The position numbers and the translations under genes were made by a program. DNA of 57,902 nucleotides from an uncultured Bacilli bacterium (GTDB lineage Bacteria > Bacillota_I > Bacilli_A > RF39 > UBA660). The notes below the pieces were generated by a model. The model saw nothing but the letters and a program-made list of their open reading frames with translations. It did not search any database and had not been told where the DNA came from. The stretch's first letter is position 1, and each line of letters begins with the position of its first letter. The stretch is taken from NCBI GenBank assembly GCA_947629165.1, contig CANRCR010000006.1:1-57902 (forward strand), read 5' to 3'. Positions 8,511 to 16,822 of the stretch are shown piece by piece.

Positions 8511-8829
8511 CGTCCTTGTCATATACAATTTTTTCTAATTGAGATAGTCTACGAAGAATATCGACATTCGTAACTTCTTTTTCAGATCCTTTGGCAATTT
8601 CAAAACTAGCTTTTAAATTACGAACTTCCTGTTTTAAATTACTAATTTCACTTAATAATTCATCCCGTTCTTTTTCCAAATCACGAATAATCGTTTGGAA
8701 TTGTTCATAGTCGCCAATAACCGTATCTAAAAATTGATCAACTTCTTTTAAGCGATATCCTCGGGTATCAATCTTAAATTCTTTTTCCAAAATGTCTTGT
8801 GGAGTCAAATTAATTTTATTTTGATACAT
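8506..8829 (-). CDS. gpsB: Cell-cycle protein GpsB (DivIVA family)
   Basis: 107 residues. N-terminal DivIVA/GpsB lipid- and PBP-binding motif: LTPQDILEKEFKIDTRGYRLKEVDQFLD, then a coiled coil (about 35-85) and a short C-terminal helical segment. GpsB couples division and peptidoglycan synthesis (PBP1, EzrA; both encoded in this window). Start chosen at ATG 8829, with AGGTGA about 8 nt upstream; the upstream in-frame GTG lies inside that site. Immediately upstream of rnpB, as in B. subtilis (gpsB-rnpB), but here the two touch. Confidence 0.94.
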   Translation of the reverse strand: MYQNKINLTPQDILEKEFKIDTRGYRLKEVDQFLDTVIGDYEQFQTIIRDLEKERDELLSEISNLKQEVRNLKASFEIAKGSEKEVTNVDILRRLSQLEKIVYDKDE

Positions 8830-8859
8830 ACCACCTATCACCTATCCCTTATATACTCT

Positions 8860-8888
8860 ATTATCACAAAAAAAGGTCTTTTTGTCAA
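8860..8888 (-). promoter_or_regulatory. Promoter of gpsB-rnpB
   Basis: Minus strand TTGACA (8883-8888), 17-bp spacer, GATAAT (8860-8865). No second promoter or terminator is visible between gpsB and rnpB, so this one may serve both. Confidence 0.75.
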
Positions 8889-8900
8889 CGTATCCTCCTT

Positions 8901-9053
8901 TTATTTAATATATGTTTTAGGAATTGTTTTGGTAGTAATCGGAATATCCGGATTTAACTCAGTACCATAGTTTTCTAAAGATTGCTCAAATATAAGGTTT
9001 TTATTGTTATGCTTTTTTAATCTATTAATTTTTCTTTTGCTACGTTTCAACAC
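8901..9053 (-). CDS. Possible small basic protein (about 50 residues)
   Basis: An open frame of 51 codons starting at GTG (9053) or the adjacent TTG and ending TAA at 8901. The product starts LKRSKRKINRLKKHNN (strongly basic) and ends IPITTKTIPKTYIK. It fills the gap between the 208-residue coiled-coil gene and the gpsB promoter and is on the same strand. Against it: no good ribosome binding site and a non-ATG start. For it: no other content in the gap, and the frame closes 12 bp before the gpsB promoter. No family recognised. Confidence 0.35.
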   Translation of the reverse strand: MLKRSKRKINRLKKHNNKNLIFEQSLENYGTELNPDIPITTKTIPKTYIK

Positions 9054-9071
9054 TTTTTAATAAAAGCCAAT

Positions 9072-9698
9072 TTATTTAATCAATTTTTTAGCATCTGTAG
9101 TACTTGTTTTAACATCTAAATCTTCGTGACTATCTTGATACTTCCTTAATAAAGTATCCGTTACGGTACGAACAAGTTGTTGTTTTTCTTGAACAATAGC
9201 AGTTCTTTCTTCTTCTACGATTCCCTTTTGATATTTTAAAGAATCTTTATGCTCTTTTTTTGCTTTCATCATTTTATCTAATTCCTGTTGCTCTTCGGCA
9301 ATAGCACTTGGATCTCGATATTGAGATGATTTTTTCTTTTCTTTTAAATATTCGGTCAAAATACATAAGGAAATCATCCCAAGTCCAACCGTAGTTAAAA
9401 GTGAAAAGCCAACAAGAGACGAAAGAAAAGGAACGGCACAAGAAGCAATAAAAACACCCGATATAACAGCGGTACCACCCATCGCAACACAAAACATATC
9501 ACGCGTGTTTCTTAATTGACCATAAAAAAATTGACTTTTTACTTTTTCTCCAATCAATATTGAACTTTGTTCAATTAATTGATTCGTTTCTTGCGAAATT
9601 TGATCAATTTCATTCTTAAGACGATCGATAACCTGATCTTTTTTTTGAATGGATTGATTATAAGTATTTAATTCATTTTGATATTCTTCGTAACGCAT
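9072..9698 (-). CDS. Coiled-coil membrane protein of unknown function
   Basis: 208 residues: an N-terminal coiled coil (about 5-55, with alternating Lys/Gln/Ile/Leu), two hydrophobic segments (about 70-90 and 95-115, rich in Ser/Val/Gly), then a second Lys/Glu/Gln coiled coil to the end. The hairpin topology would put both coiled coils on the same, probably cytoplasmic, side. AAGGGGGAT precedes the ATG. No catalytic motif and no family that I recognise. It follows a 43-codon gene that has its own terminator. Confidence 0.7.
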   Translation of the reverse strand: MRYEEYQNELNTYNQSIQKKDQVIDRLKNEIDQISQETNQLIEQSSILIGEKVKSQFFYGQLRNTRDMFCVAMGGTAVISGVFIASCAVPFLSSLVGFSLLTTVGLGMISLCILTEYLKEKKKSSQYRDPSAIAEEQQELDKMMKAKKEHKDSLKYQKGIVEEERTAIVQEKQQLVRTVTDTLLRKYQDSHEDLDVKTSTTDAKKLIK

Positions 9699-9731
9699 AA
9701 AATCCCCCTTAAAAAGTGCCCTTATAATAAC

Positions 9732-9757
9732 AAAAAAAGTTTCTTATGTCAAGAAAC
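9732..9757 (-). terminator. Intrinsic terminator abutting the 43-residue gene stop codon
   Basis: 7-bp stem GTTTCTT / AAGAAAC with a 5-nt loop and seven T on the minus strand; it begins right after the TGA stop. Confidence 0.8.
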
Positions 9758-9889
9758 TCAATTGTAAATAGCACTCGTCTTTTTATCGTTCGCAAGTCGG
9801 ATAATTTGATGCTCCACTAAAGATAATTCCGCCAAACGAACGCGATTACTCATAATTCGAAACAACTCAAGTAAATGTTCTTGTCTCAT
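9758..9889 (-). CDS. Small protein (43 residues), unknown
   Basis: Short gene with an excellent start: AAAGGAGGACTT then ATG. Product begins MRQEHLLELFRIMSNRVRLAE and ends KKTSAIYN. The sequence is amphipathic and helical, without Cys, signal peptide or membrane helix. It is followed immediately by an intrinsic terminator, which together with the ribosome binding site makes a real translated unit likely. The FRIMSNRVRLAEL stretch is vaguely like the start of a winged-helix domain, but it is too short to be one. No family recognised. Confidence 0.7.
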   Translation of the reverse strand: MRQEHLLELFRIMSNRVRLAELSLVEHQIIRLANDKKTSAIYN

Positions 9890-9967
9890 AAGTCCTCCTT
9901 TAAAGAAGATAACTTATTTTTAATATTTTGTATAGCATTTCGACAAAAGTAGTTAAAATACGATTGA

Positions 9968-10552
9968 TTATTTGCGAAGATAAGCTTTTGGCTTTTCCAA
10001 AGAAGCAACTGAAGCAGGATAAGGATAAGTGTCTAGGCTACCCACCGGTGTAAAATAATATCGTTTTTGAAATTCATCTCCAAAAGCATGAAATTCATAT
10101 ACCTGATTTCCCCAAGATAAAGCCAAAACAGTATCGTTCATAGACTTTCTAGGATAGTGTGGTAATTCCTGTTGAAACTTTTCATAAATCGGTTTTAGAT
10201 AATACAATAATGCTTGTTCTTCTAATGATAAATCGGTAACATCAAAAGTTGCATCCATCCTTAAAGTACCATCCGGATTACTTTGAAATAGATTACCATC
10301 TACATAACCGTACTTATCACAGAAAGCAACTAAAGAAGTAAAATAATCGGTTAAATTCCAAGTTGTCTGATGTTTGAGAAAAAGTTCAAGATGTGCTTTT
10401 TTAAAACAATTTCTTTCTGTATTAGAAATTAATTGATAGGGAATCTTCAATTTCTCAAAAGATACCTTTTCACTATCGGTTCCTTCATAGGAATCAAAAA
10501 CAGTCCCATTTGGATCGAGTAGTAAATCACGATCTACTACGTTTCCCTTCAT
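9968..10552 (-). CDS. Unknown soluble protein
   Basis: 194 residues, aromatic-rich, acidic, no signal peptide and no membrane helix. ATG preceded by AGGTGGTG. Stretches such as GNQVYEFHAFGDEFQKRYYF and FDVTDLSLEEQALLYYL suggest a globular mixed alpha/beta domain, but no motif names a function. It is transcribed divergently from recU with about 100 bp between starts and lies where ypsA-type genes often sit in Bacilli, though it is not YpsA. Unknown. Confidence 0.65.
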   Translation of the reverse strand: MKGNVVDRDLLLDPNGTVFDSYEGTDSEKVSFEKLKIPYQLISNTERNCFKKAHLELFLKHQTTWNLTDYFTSLVAFCDKYGYVDGNLFQSNPDGTLRMDATFDVTDLSLEEQALLYYLKPIYEKFQQELPHYPRKSMNDTVLALSWGNQVYEFHAFGDEFQKRYYFTPVGSLDTYPYPASVASLEKPKAYLRK

Positions 10553-10636
10553 TTACACCACCTCTATTAATTTAATATTAACCTAATACCATTCAAAAAA
10601 CAACCACTTTTTATGGTAAAGAAACGTTTTTTATAG

Positions 10637-10642
10637 TATAAT
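10637..10642 (+). promoter_or_regulatory. Probable -10 element of the recU-PBP operon
   Basis: TATAAT 17 nt upstream of the recU start codon region; the -35 (TGGTAA at 10614) is weak, so this is only a partial promoter call. Confidence 0.4.
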
Positions 10643-10658
10643 GAATGTAGGTGATAAA

Positions 10659-11225
10659 ATGAACTATCCAAAAGGCACCAACATGGAAAAACAAAATACA
10701 ACAGCCAAACAGATAATCTATGGTAATCGAGGAATGAATTTAGAGAACGATTTAAATATCACCAATGAGTATTATCGTGATCACGATTTAGCCCTCGTTT
10801 ATAAAAAACCAACACCCATCAAAATATCAAAAGTAAACTACGATACGATGAAAATAACCGAAGCTTTTTTTGAAAGTCCATCGACTACCGATTACAATGG
10901 TATTTATCAAGGAAAATATCTGGATTTTGAAGCGAAAGAAACAAATCAAAAAACCGCTTTCCCTTTAAAAAATATTCATAAACATCAACTAAAACACATG
11001 GAAGCCGTTTTAAGACAACAAGGAATTTGCTTTTTAATTGTTCGGTTTAACAAAAGAGATGAAACTTTTCTTTTATTTGCTAAAGACTTGATGGACTATA
11101 TCAAAGAAAAAGACGTTTCATCTATTCCACATAGTTATTTTGAAGAAAAAGGATTTCTCATCGAAACAAAATATCATCCTCGCGTAGATTACTTAAAAAT
11201 AATAAAAGAACACGGAGGTGTTTAA
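10659..11225 (+). CDS. recU: Holliday junction resolvase RecU
   Basis: About 188 residues. RecU cuts Holliday junctions in Firmicutes and works with RuvAB/RecA. Recognised by NRGMNLENDLNITNEYY, the KPTPIKISKV block, and the nuclease core STTDYNGIYQGKYLDFEAKET (catalytic D...D-x-E-x-K) followed by FPLKNIHKHQ. Start at 10659 with TAGGTGAT before it; an in-frame ATG at 10641 lacks a ribosome binding site. The stop codon lies 1 nt before the PBP start, the recU-ponA pairing also seen in B. subtilis. Confidence 0.96.
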   Translation: MNYPKGTNMEKQNTTAKQIIYGNRGMNLENDLNITNEYYRDHDLALVYKKPTPIKISKVNYDTMKITEAFFESPSTTDYNGIYQGKYLDFEAKETNQKTAFPLKNIHKHQLKHMEAVLRQQGICFLIVRFNKRDETFLLFAKDLMDYIKEKDVSSIPHSYFEEKGFLIETKYHPRVDYLKIIKEHGGV

Positions 11226-11226
11226 A

Positions 11227-14187
11227 ATGGCAGCAAAAAAAGAAAATGCCAAAGGAAACAGCAAAAGTAAGCAAAATACAAAAAAGAAAGTAAAACAAAT
11301 TAAAAATAATGAAGAAATAATAGTTAAGGAACCACCTAAAAGAAGAATGGATCAATACGAAGGAACGGAAGAAATGAAAAAAAGAGTAAAGAAAGAAAAA
11401 ATAGATGCCCAAACGATAGAAATATTACTTGGACTATTTGTACTTTTAACAATCATTAGTTTCTTTACGATGGGATTAATTACAACCTTAATTCTCGATT
11501 TTGGAATTCTTCTTATATGTGCTTGTTCTTATTGGATGAAGAAAATTAAAATAAATCGAAAAGTGAAAAAGGTATTAAACGTATTAGTCATCATTTTCTT
11601 AACGATTTGTATCATTGGGGTACTTGCCGTAGGAGGACTCATTGCCTATGTAGTAGCTACCGCTCCCGAACTTAATCCAGAAAATTTAAAATACAAGCAA
11701 TCAACAATTATTTATGATAATCAAAACAACGAGATTGCTAAAATTGGATCGGAATTAAGAGAAAATGTAAGTTATCAAGATTTACCACAAGTATTTATCG
11801 ATGCCCTTGTAGCAACCGAGGATTCGAGATACTTTACACATAACGGATTTGATGCTCCTCGTTTCTTAGTTGCTACCCTCGGACAATTACTTCATCGAAG
11901 TAATGCCGGTGGAGCTTCTACCCTATCGATGCAAGTGGTAAAAAATAGTTACACTTCATCGGAAGACGAAGGAATTAAAGGTATTATTCGTAAATTTACC
12001 GACATCTACTTATCTGTATTTAAACTCGAAAAAGAATATTCAAAAGAAAAAATAATTGAATTTTATGTTAACAACCACCCACTTGGTGGAACCGTTTATG
12101 GGGTAGAAGAAGCAGCCCAAACCTATTTTGGTAAAAGTATTAGTGATGTCAACTTAGCCGAAGCCGCAACCATTGCAGGAATGTTTAAAGCACCAAGTAG
12201 TTATAATCCTATCTTGCACCCAGAAGCTTCCGAAAAAAGACGAAGCCAAGTTTTACATTTAATGGTACAACATGGTTACCTTACCCAAGAAGAAGCAAAC
12301 GCAGCAGATAGTATTCCAGTAGAGAGTTTACTTGCCGGAAATAAAATGACCGTCGATGAATTTGAATTCCAGGCTTATATTGATTTAGTACTCGACGAAT
12401 TAAATGGCAAATATGAAATTAGTTTTACCCAGACGCCAGTACTTATCTATACTAACATGGATGCTACAAAACAAAAAGGAATTAATAATATCTTTGATTC
12501 GATACGGGATGATTTTAATGACATCAATTATGATAATCAAAGTCTCAGTCCATGGCGAGACGATCTCATTCAAGGAGGCGTTGCAGTCGTTGAGAATTCA
12601 ACAGGTAAATTAGTAGCCGTAGGAGCCGGAAGAAATCGTTCTGGACAACGACAATTAAACTATGCGACGAGACAACGCCAAATTGGATCTACCGCTAAAC
12701 CACTATTTGATTACGGTCCAGGAATCGAATATGAAAACTGGTCTACATATCAGCAATTCGTCGATGAACCTTGGAGTTATACCAATGGTCCAAGCGTAAA
12801 CAACTCCGACCTAGAGTTTTGGGGTCAAATGAGTTTACGAACCGCTTTAGCACAGTCACGAAACGTTCCCGCAGTTAAAGCAATTCAAAGTTTAAATAAA
12901 AGCCAAGTTTCTGAATTTGTTACCAATTTAGGAATTGACATCGGTAGTGAAGGATTACACGAAGCCCACGCTTTAGGAGCCTTTAACCCAGGCGCATCAC
13001 CGATTGAAATGGCCGGAGCTTATGCAGCATTTGCAAGTGGTGGTTACTACACAGAACCATATACAATTAATAAAATTGTATTCCGTGATACAGGTGAAGA
13101 AAAAGTAATTAATCCTGAACGGAAACAAGTAATGAGTGATGCTACCGCCTTTATGATTACCGATTGCTTGCGATCTGCCGTTACGGTAGGAATCTCAAAT
13201 GGAGCTGCCGTTAATGGCGTAAATGTAGCCGCCAAAACAGGTACAACGAACTATGATAAAGACACACGTGAAAAATACAATTTACCAAGTAATGCCGTTC
13301 CAGATGCTTGGATTGTTGGATACGATCCCGACTATACGATAGGTATGTGGTATGGATATAAGGATCGAAACGATGGATACCTTACCAATATCACAGCCGT
13401 AACCGGAAGAAGTAAATTATTTAAACTTTTAGGAAATGTAGTCTTCAGTAAAAACGGAAAAGATTTTGTAGCTCCCGATAGTGTCGTTCATTCACCAGTG
13501 GAAATCGGTAGTGACCCTGCCCTTCTCCCAAGTGAAAACACTCCTGAAGATAAAATCACTTACGAATACTTCAAAGCTGGAACAGAACCGACCGAAGTAT
13601 CGAATAAATATAAAACACTCGATCCAGTAACCAACTTAAAAGGAACTTACGATGAAAAGACGAAGAAAGTAACACTTACTTGGTCGAAGCCAACAAATAT
13701 TCCAACGGGAGGAAATCTTGGAGACTTTGGATATAATGTATACTTTGAAGATACTTTATTAACCTTTACTACGGATACAAGTTATACATTTACTACCGAA
13801 GATCCAAATGGAACTTATAGTGTACGATCTGCCTTTAAAGATTATAATGGAAATCAAAGTAAAAAAGTAACCGTTACAATTAAAGCAAATGACGAAGATA
13901 GTCCAACTTACATTGCTTCAATGCTAGGAGACGTGTATGTTAAATTAAAGGTAGGAGATACCTTTACCGATAAAAATCCTCCAATAAAAGTAATCGATAC
14001 AAATGGTAAAGATATCACCCAAGACGTAATAAAAGAAAATAGTTTAAAGATTACTATTACAACAGATGGTAAAGAAGTAGATAAAGTAGATACGAGTAAA
14101 CCAGCCGTCTATATGATCACCTATTCCATCGATTATAAAACTTTAGTTTGGAATAGTGTTAGAACCATTCAAATTGAAGCCAGTTAA
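11227..14187 (+). CDS. ponA: Class A penicillin-binding protein (PBP1 type)
   Basis: 986-residue bifunctional peptidoglycan synthase. Order: Lys-rich cytoplasmic tail (1-55), hydrophobic segments near 65-140, glycosyltransferase 51 domain with EDSRYFTHNGFD (catalytic Glu about 198), transpeptidase with STAKP (Ser about 488), SRN (about 544) and KTGT (about 670), then a linker, a fibronectin type III-like domain (about 800-890, VTLTWSKP...YNVYFEDT) and an Ig-like C-terminal domain. ATG at 11227 is preceded by GGAGG that lies within the recU 3' end; translation is probably coupled. Partner GpsB is encoded 2.4 kb away. A strong bidirectional terminator follows. Confidence 0.97.
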   Translation: MAAKKENAKGNSKSKQNTKKKVKQIKNNEEIIVKEPPKRRMDQYEGTEEMKKRVKKEKIDAQTIEILLGLFVLLTIISFFTMGLITTLILDFGILLICACSYWMKKIKINRKVKKVLNVLVIIFLTICIIGVLAVGGLIAYVVATAPELNPENLKYKQSTIIYDNQNNEIAKIGSELRENVSYQDLPQVFIDALVATEDSRYFTHNGFDAPRFLVATLGQLLHRSNAGGASTLSMQVVKNSYTSSEDEGIKGIIRKFTDIYLSVFKLEKEYSKEKIIEFYVNNHPLGGTVYGVEEAAQTYFGKSISDVNLAEAATIAGMFKAPSSYNPILHPEASEKRRSQVLHLMVQHGYLTQEEANAADSIPVESLLAGNKMTVDEFEFQAYIDLVLDELNGKYEISFTQTPVLIYTNMDATKQKGINNIFDSIRDDFNDINYDNQSLSPWRDDLIQGGVAVVENSTGKLVAVGAGRNRSGQRQLNYATRQRQIGSTAKPLFDYGPGIEYENWSTYQQFVDEPWSYTNGPSVNNSDLEFWGQMSLRTALAQSRNVPAVKAIQSLNKSQVSEFVTNLGIDIGSEGLHEAHALGAFNPGASPIEMAGAYAAFASGGYYTEPYTINKIVFRDTGEEKVINPERKQVMSDATAFMITDCLRSAVTVGISNGAAVNGVNVAAKTGTTNYDKDTREKYNLPSNAVPDAWIVGYDPDYTIGMWYGYKDRNDGYLTNITAVTGRSKLFKLLGNVVFSKNGKDFVAPDSVVHSPVEIGSDPALLPSENTPEDKITYEYFKAGTEPTEVSNKYKTLDPVTNLKGTYDEKTKKVTLTWSKPTNIPTGGNLGDFGYNVYFEDTLLTFTTDTSYTFTTEDPNGTYSVRSAFKDYNGNQSKKVTVTIKANDEDSPTYIASMLGDVYVKLKVGDTFTDKNPPIKVIDTNGKDITQDVIKENSLKITITTDGKEVDKVDTSKPAVYMITYSIDYKTLVWNSVRTIQIEAS

Positions 14188-14217
14188 AAAGAGACTTAAT
14201 TAAATAAGTCTCTTTTT
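14186..14217. terminator. Bidirectional terminator between PBP1 and ZIP genes
   Basis: 13-bp perfect stem AAAAAGAGACTTA / TAAGTCTCTTTTT with a 6-nt loop; T tracts in both directions serve the two convergent genes. Confidence 0.92.
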
Positions 14218-14979
14218 TTAACTTAAGAGAAAATGACTTAAAAACATCACGAGACAGCCGATTCCAAAAAAAGAAAGCGTTATTTTAGGATAATGGTAAT
14301 ATTTAGAGGTGGGTAGCAACTCATAAATAGCAATATGACACATGATACCGGCAATAAAAGAAAGTAATAATCCCATAACAAAATCATTCATAAAAGGGCT
14401 TAAAAATAAATAAGCAAGAAAAGCTCCAAAGGGTTCAGAAAGTCCCGAGATAAACGTATATAATATGGCCTTCCCTTTACTACCTGTCGCATAATAAATA
14501 GGAACACTGATACTGATTCCTTCAGGAATATTATGTAATGCAATCGCAAGAGCTAAAGTAAGTCCTAAAGAAACATTGGCATTGGTCGAAACAAAAGTGG
14601 CAATTCCCTCGGGAATATTATGTAAAACGATAGCTAACATAGCGATAATCCCGACACGATAAAGATGTTTCCCAGAGGGATGAACACTTTGTTGATCCGG
14701 TAAATATTTATCGATAAGCATTGAAAAGATTACCCCAATCGTAAAAAAAATAGCGCAAAATAATAAAGTAGGAAAAAAATAATAATACGTTGCTAACAAC
14801 TGAAAACTAGAAGGTAACAAATCCGTAATCGAAACCGTTAACATAACGCCGGAAGCAAAACCCAAAGCACCGGTTAAGATTCGATTATCACGTCGTTTAA
14901 AAAAAAGACAAACACAACCGAACAAAGTGGATAATCCTGCTAAACCACTGACAAGGAAACTGTAAAGAACCGTGTTCAT
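14218..14979 (-). CDS. ZIP-family metal ion transporter
   Basis: 253-residue integral membrane protein with about eight helices. Both signature metal-site helices are present: HNIPEGIATF and, about 30 residues on, HNIPEGISISVP, with the downstream SGLSEPFGA. These are typical of ZupT/GufA-type ZIP importers for Zn, Fe or Mn. A His-poor loop lies between helices 3 and 4. It converges with the PBP1 gene through a shared terminator and diverges from the small secreted-protein gene. Metal preference not readable. Confidence 0.93.
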   Translation of the reverse strand: MNTVLYSFLVSGLAGLSTLFGCVCLFFKRRDNRILTGALGFASGVMLTVSITDLLPSSFQLLATYYYFFPTLLFCAIFFTIGVIFSMLIDKYLPDQQSVHPSGKHLYRVGIIAMLAIVLHNIPEGIATFVSTNANVSLGLTLALAIALHNIPEGISISVPIYYATGSKGKAILYTFISGLSEPFGAFLAYLFLSPFMNDFVMGLLLSFIAGIMCHIAIYELLPTSKYYHYPKITLSFFGIGCLVMFLSHFLLS

Positions 14980-15083
14980 TTTATCACCACTCTATCTTAT
15001 GAAAAGAAAAAAAGAAATAAAACCAAAGAAAAAGAGAGATATTGTAGAAAAAAAAGAATAAGATGAATTAAGGAAGTGATAAA

Positions 15084-15404
15084 TTGAAAAAGAAAATGGT
15101 TTTATTACTACTTTTCGTTGCCTTTTTCATTACCCCAACAATCGTAAAAGCCGATGGATTAGATAAAGTTCCTAGTACTACTCCTACGCCAACAGCAAGT
15201 CCTTTGAAAGAGGAAGAAGAAAGAACTGAAGATCGACAAAATAATATTAGTAATAATCAATATAGTAGTATTATTGAACGGCAAGAAGTAAAATCGGGAA
15301 ACGAAAAGAAAAGTAGTCTCGTTCCACTCGCGGTAACCTTATTTACCACCGGTGGAATTGGAGGGGGATATTACTTATATCAAACTAAAAGAAAAAGAAG
15401 ATAG
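15084..15404 (+). CDS. Small secreted or membrane-tethered protein
   Basis: 106 residues. N-terminal signal peptide (KKKMVLLLLFVAFFITPTIVKA, cleavage likely after VKA), a Thr/Pro/Ser-rich then Glu/Asn/Gln-rich low-complexity middle, and a C-terminal hydrophobic segment with KRKRR tail. The tail resembles a sortase sorting signal, but there is no LPxTG-type motif before the hydrophobic part, so a simple membrane anchor is more likely. Starts at TTG 15084 behind AGGAAGTG. Ends 1 bp from the stop codon of the convergent nth gene. Unknown function. Confidence 0.7.
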   Translation: MKKKMVLLLLFVAFFITPTIVKADGLDKVPSTTPTPTASPLKEEEERTEDRQNNISNNQYSSIIERQEVKSGNEKKSSLVPLAVTLFTTGGIGGGYYLYQTKRKRR

Positions 15405-15405
15405 T

Positions 15406-16065
15406 CTATTGAAAAGTGACTTTCTTCTTTTTTAATACCTGTTTTTTATAATAAGGACATTCCTTTTGCATTTCGCAAGTAGCACACGAAGGATGCATCG
15501 CTTGACAATGATATCTTCCAAAAAAGACCATTTGATGATGTCGCCTACTCCATTCCGATTTAGGAAAGAGACGCATCAATTTCTTTTCGACATCAAGTAC
15601 GGAGTCATTTTCTTTAGCAAAACCGAGCCGTTTACTTACCCGTTCCACATGAGTATCGACCGCGATGGCAGGAACTTGATAAAGAATACTTAAAACAACG
15701 TTAGTAGTCTTTCTTCCTACCCCTGGAAGACTTTCCAAGTAGGCACGGTCATTAGGAACGATTCCCTGTTGTTCCTGATCCAAATGATAAGCAATCGCTT
15801 GAATAAATTGAGCCTTCTTAGAATACGTTCCAATCGGCTTAATAATTGCCATAATATCTTCGATAGGAGCCTCGTATAAATCTTTTAATGTGGGATATTT
15901 TTGAAAAAGAATCGGAGTTACCGAATTCACTCTTCGGTCAGTTGTTTGAGCGCTCATAACAACCGCCATTAATAGTTCATAATCTTTATGATACTGCAGT
16001 TCACAGACAGGATTAGGATATAACGTATCTAAATACGTTCCTAAAAGGAGACTTCTATTCTTCAT
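15406..16065 (-). CDS. nth: Endonuclease III
   Basis: 219-residue DNA glycosylase/AP lyase for oxidised pyrimidines. Helix-hairpin-helix LPGVGRKT followed by the catalytic VDTHV Asp; Lys of the lyase site lies in the LPGVGRK loop; the C-terminal iron-sulfur loop C-x6-C-x2-C-x5-C is intact. Start at 16065 (GAGGAAGAAG upstream); the longer frame to 16095 lies inside dnaD. Its first 11 nt overlap the end of dnaD, so the pair is coupled, as dnaD-nth is in B. subtilis. Confidence 0.96.
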   Translation of the reverse strand: MKNRSLLLGTYLDTLYPNPVCELQYHKDYELLMAVVMSAQTTDRRVNSVTPILFQKYPTLKDLYEAPIEDIMAIIKPIGTYSKKAQFIQAIAYHLDQEQQGIVPNDRAYLESLPGVGRKTTNVVLSILYQVPAIAVDTHVERVSKRLGFAKENDSVLDVEKKLMRLFPKSEWSRRHHQMVFFGRYHCQAMHPSCATCEMQKECPYYKKQVLKKKKVTFQ

Positions 16066-16726
16066 CTTCTTCCTCGTCAAACCAATTATAATCAAATGAA
16101 TCTACTTTGGGTTTGTCTTTCTTTTCACGTCTTGACTTCTCATGCTTTTCTACATCTTCTACCGTTTTAAATCCTTTCCGATCCCACTCATACAAAATTT
16201 TATCGATATAACGCAAGTTTGAAACCCCATTGTAAGTAGCTTCTTTTAATGCGCGTATGATTAGTTCACGAGCCATATTTCCATCGATCCAAGCCTTAAT
16301 AATTTCATATTCCATCGGACTTAAAGGACGACCAAACTCCTTCTCAAAAATTTCATAAATATTTTCATTCTCTTCATTATTCGGTTGATTATTTTCCTCG
16401 GCTAAAACAAGACTGACTTTATCGTAAAATAAAGATAAATCAACTTGTTCCTCCATGATACCTTTATCGTTTTTCGATACCTGAACCATTAACATCTTTT
16501 TATCCGTTAACGTCGAAATAAGACGCATCACATCCGTTAGTTCATAATTTAAATCTTTTTTAATTTTGTTAGGATTAAAAGGAAACTGTTCTCCTTGACT
16601 TAAAAGATACATTAAAAAGACAAATTCCTCCATCGTCAAAGATAAAGATTGCATCCTTTGAAAAAGATAAAGTGGAACTACAAAGTGACCTTGCTTTAAC
16701 CACTGAATCAAATTAGCTATTTTCAT
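16055..16726 (-). CDS. dnaD: DnaD-domain replication initiation protein
   Basis: 223 residues. N-terminal winged-helix DDBH1 domain (LTMEEFVFLMYLLSQGE...IKKDLNYELTDVMRLISTLTDKK) and C-terminal DDBH2 domain with FEKEFGRPLSPMEYEII and the YIDKILYEW motif typical of DnaD/DnaB proteins, then an acidic tail. DnaD helps load the replicative helicase with DnaA/DnaB. Start at ATG 16726 behind GAGGTG; an upstream in-frame GTG lies within that site. Coupled to nth. Confidence 0.93.
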   Translation of the reverse strand: MKIANLIQWLKQGHFVVPLYLFQRMQSLSLTMEEFVFLMYLLSQGEQFPFNPNKIKKDLNYELTDVMRLISTLTDKKMLMVQVSKNDKGIMEEQVDLSLFYDKVSLVLAEENNQPNNEENENIYEIFEKEFGRPLSPMEYEIIKAWIDGNMARELIIRALKEATYNGVSNLRYIDKILYEWDRKGFKTVEDVEKHEKSRREKKDKPKVDSFDYNWFDEEEDEE

Positions 16727-16782
16727 CCGAATCACCTCGAATATAGTGTTATTATACCATTTTAAAAAAAGTTAGACAACGT

Positions 16783-16822
16783 ACAAAAAAGAAACGTTTA
16801 GGAAGTTAAATACGTTTCTTTT
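16783..16822 (-). terminator. Terminator overlapping the cca 3' end
   Basis: 11-bp stem AAAAGAAACGT / ACGTTTCTTTT whose first arm is inside the last codons of cca, with the stop codon in the loop and a T tract after. Confidence 0.85.
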
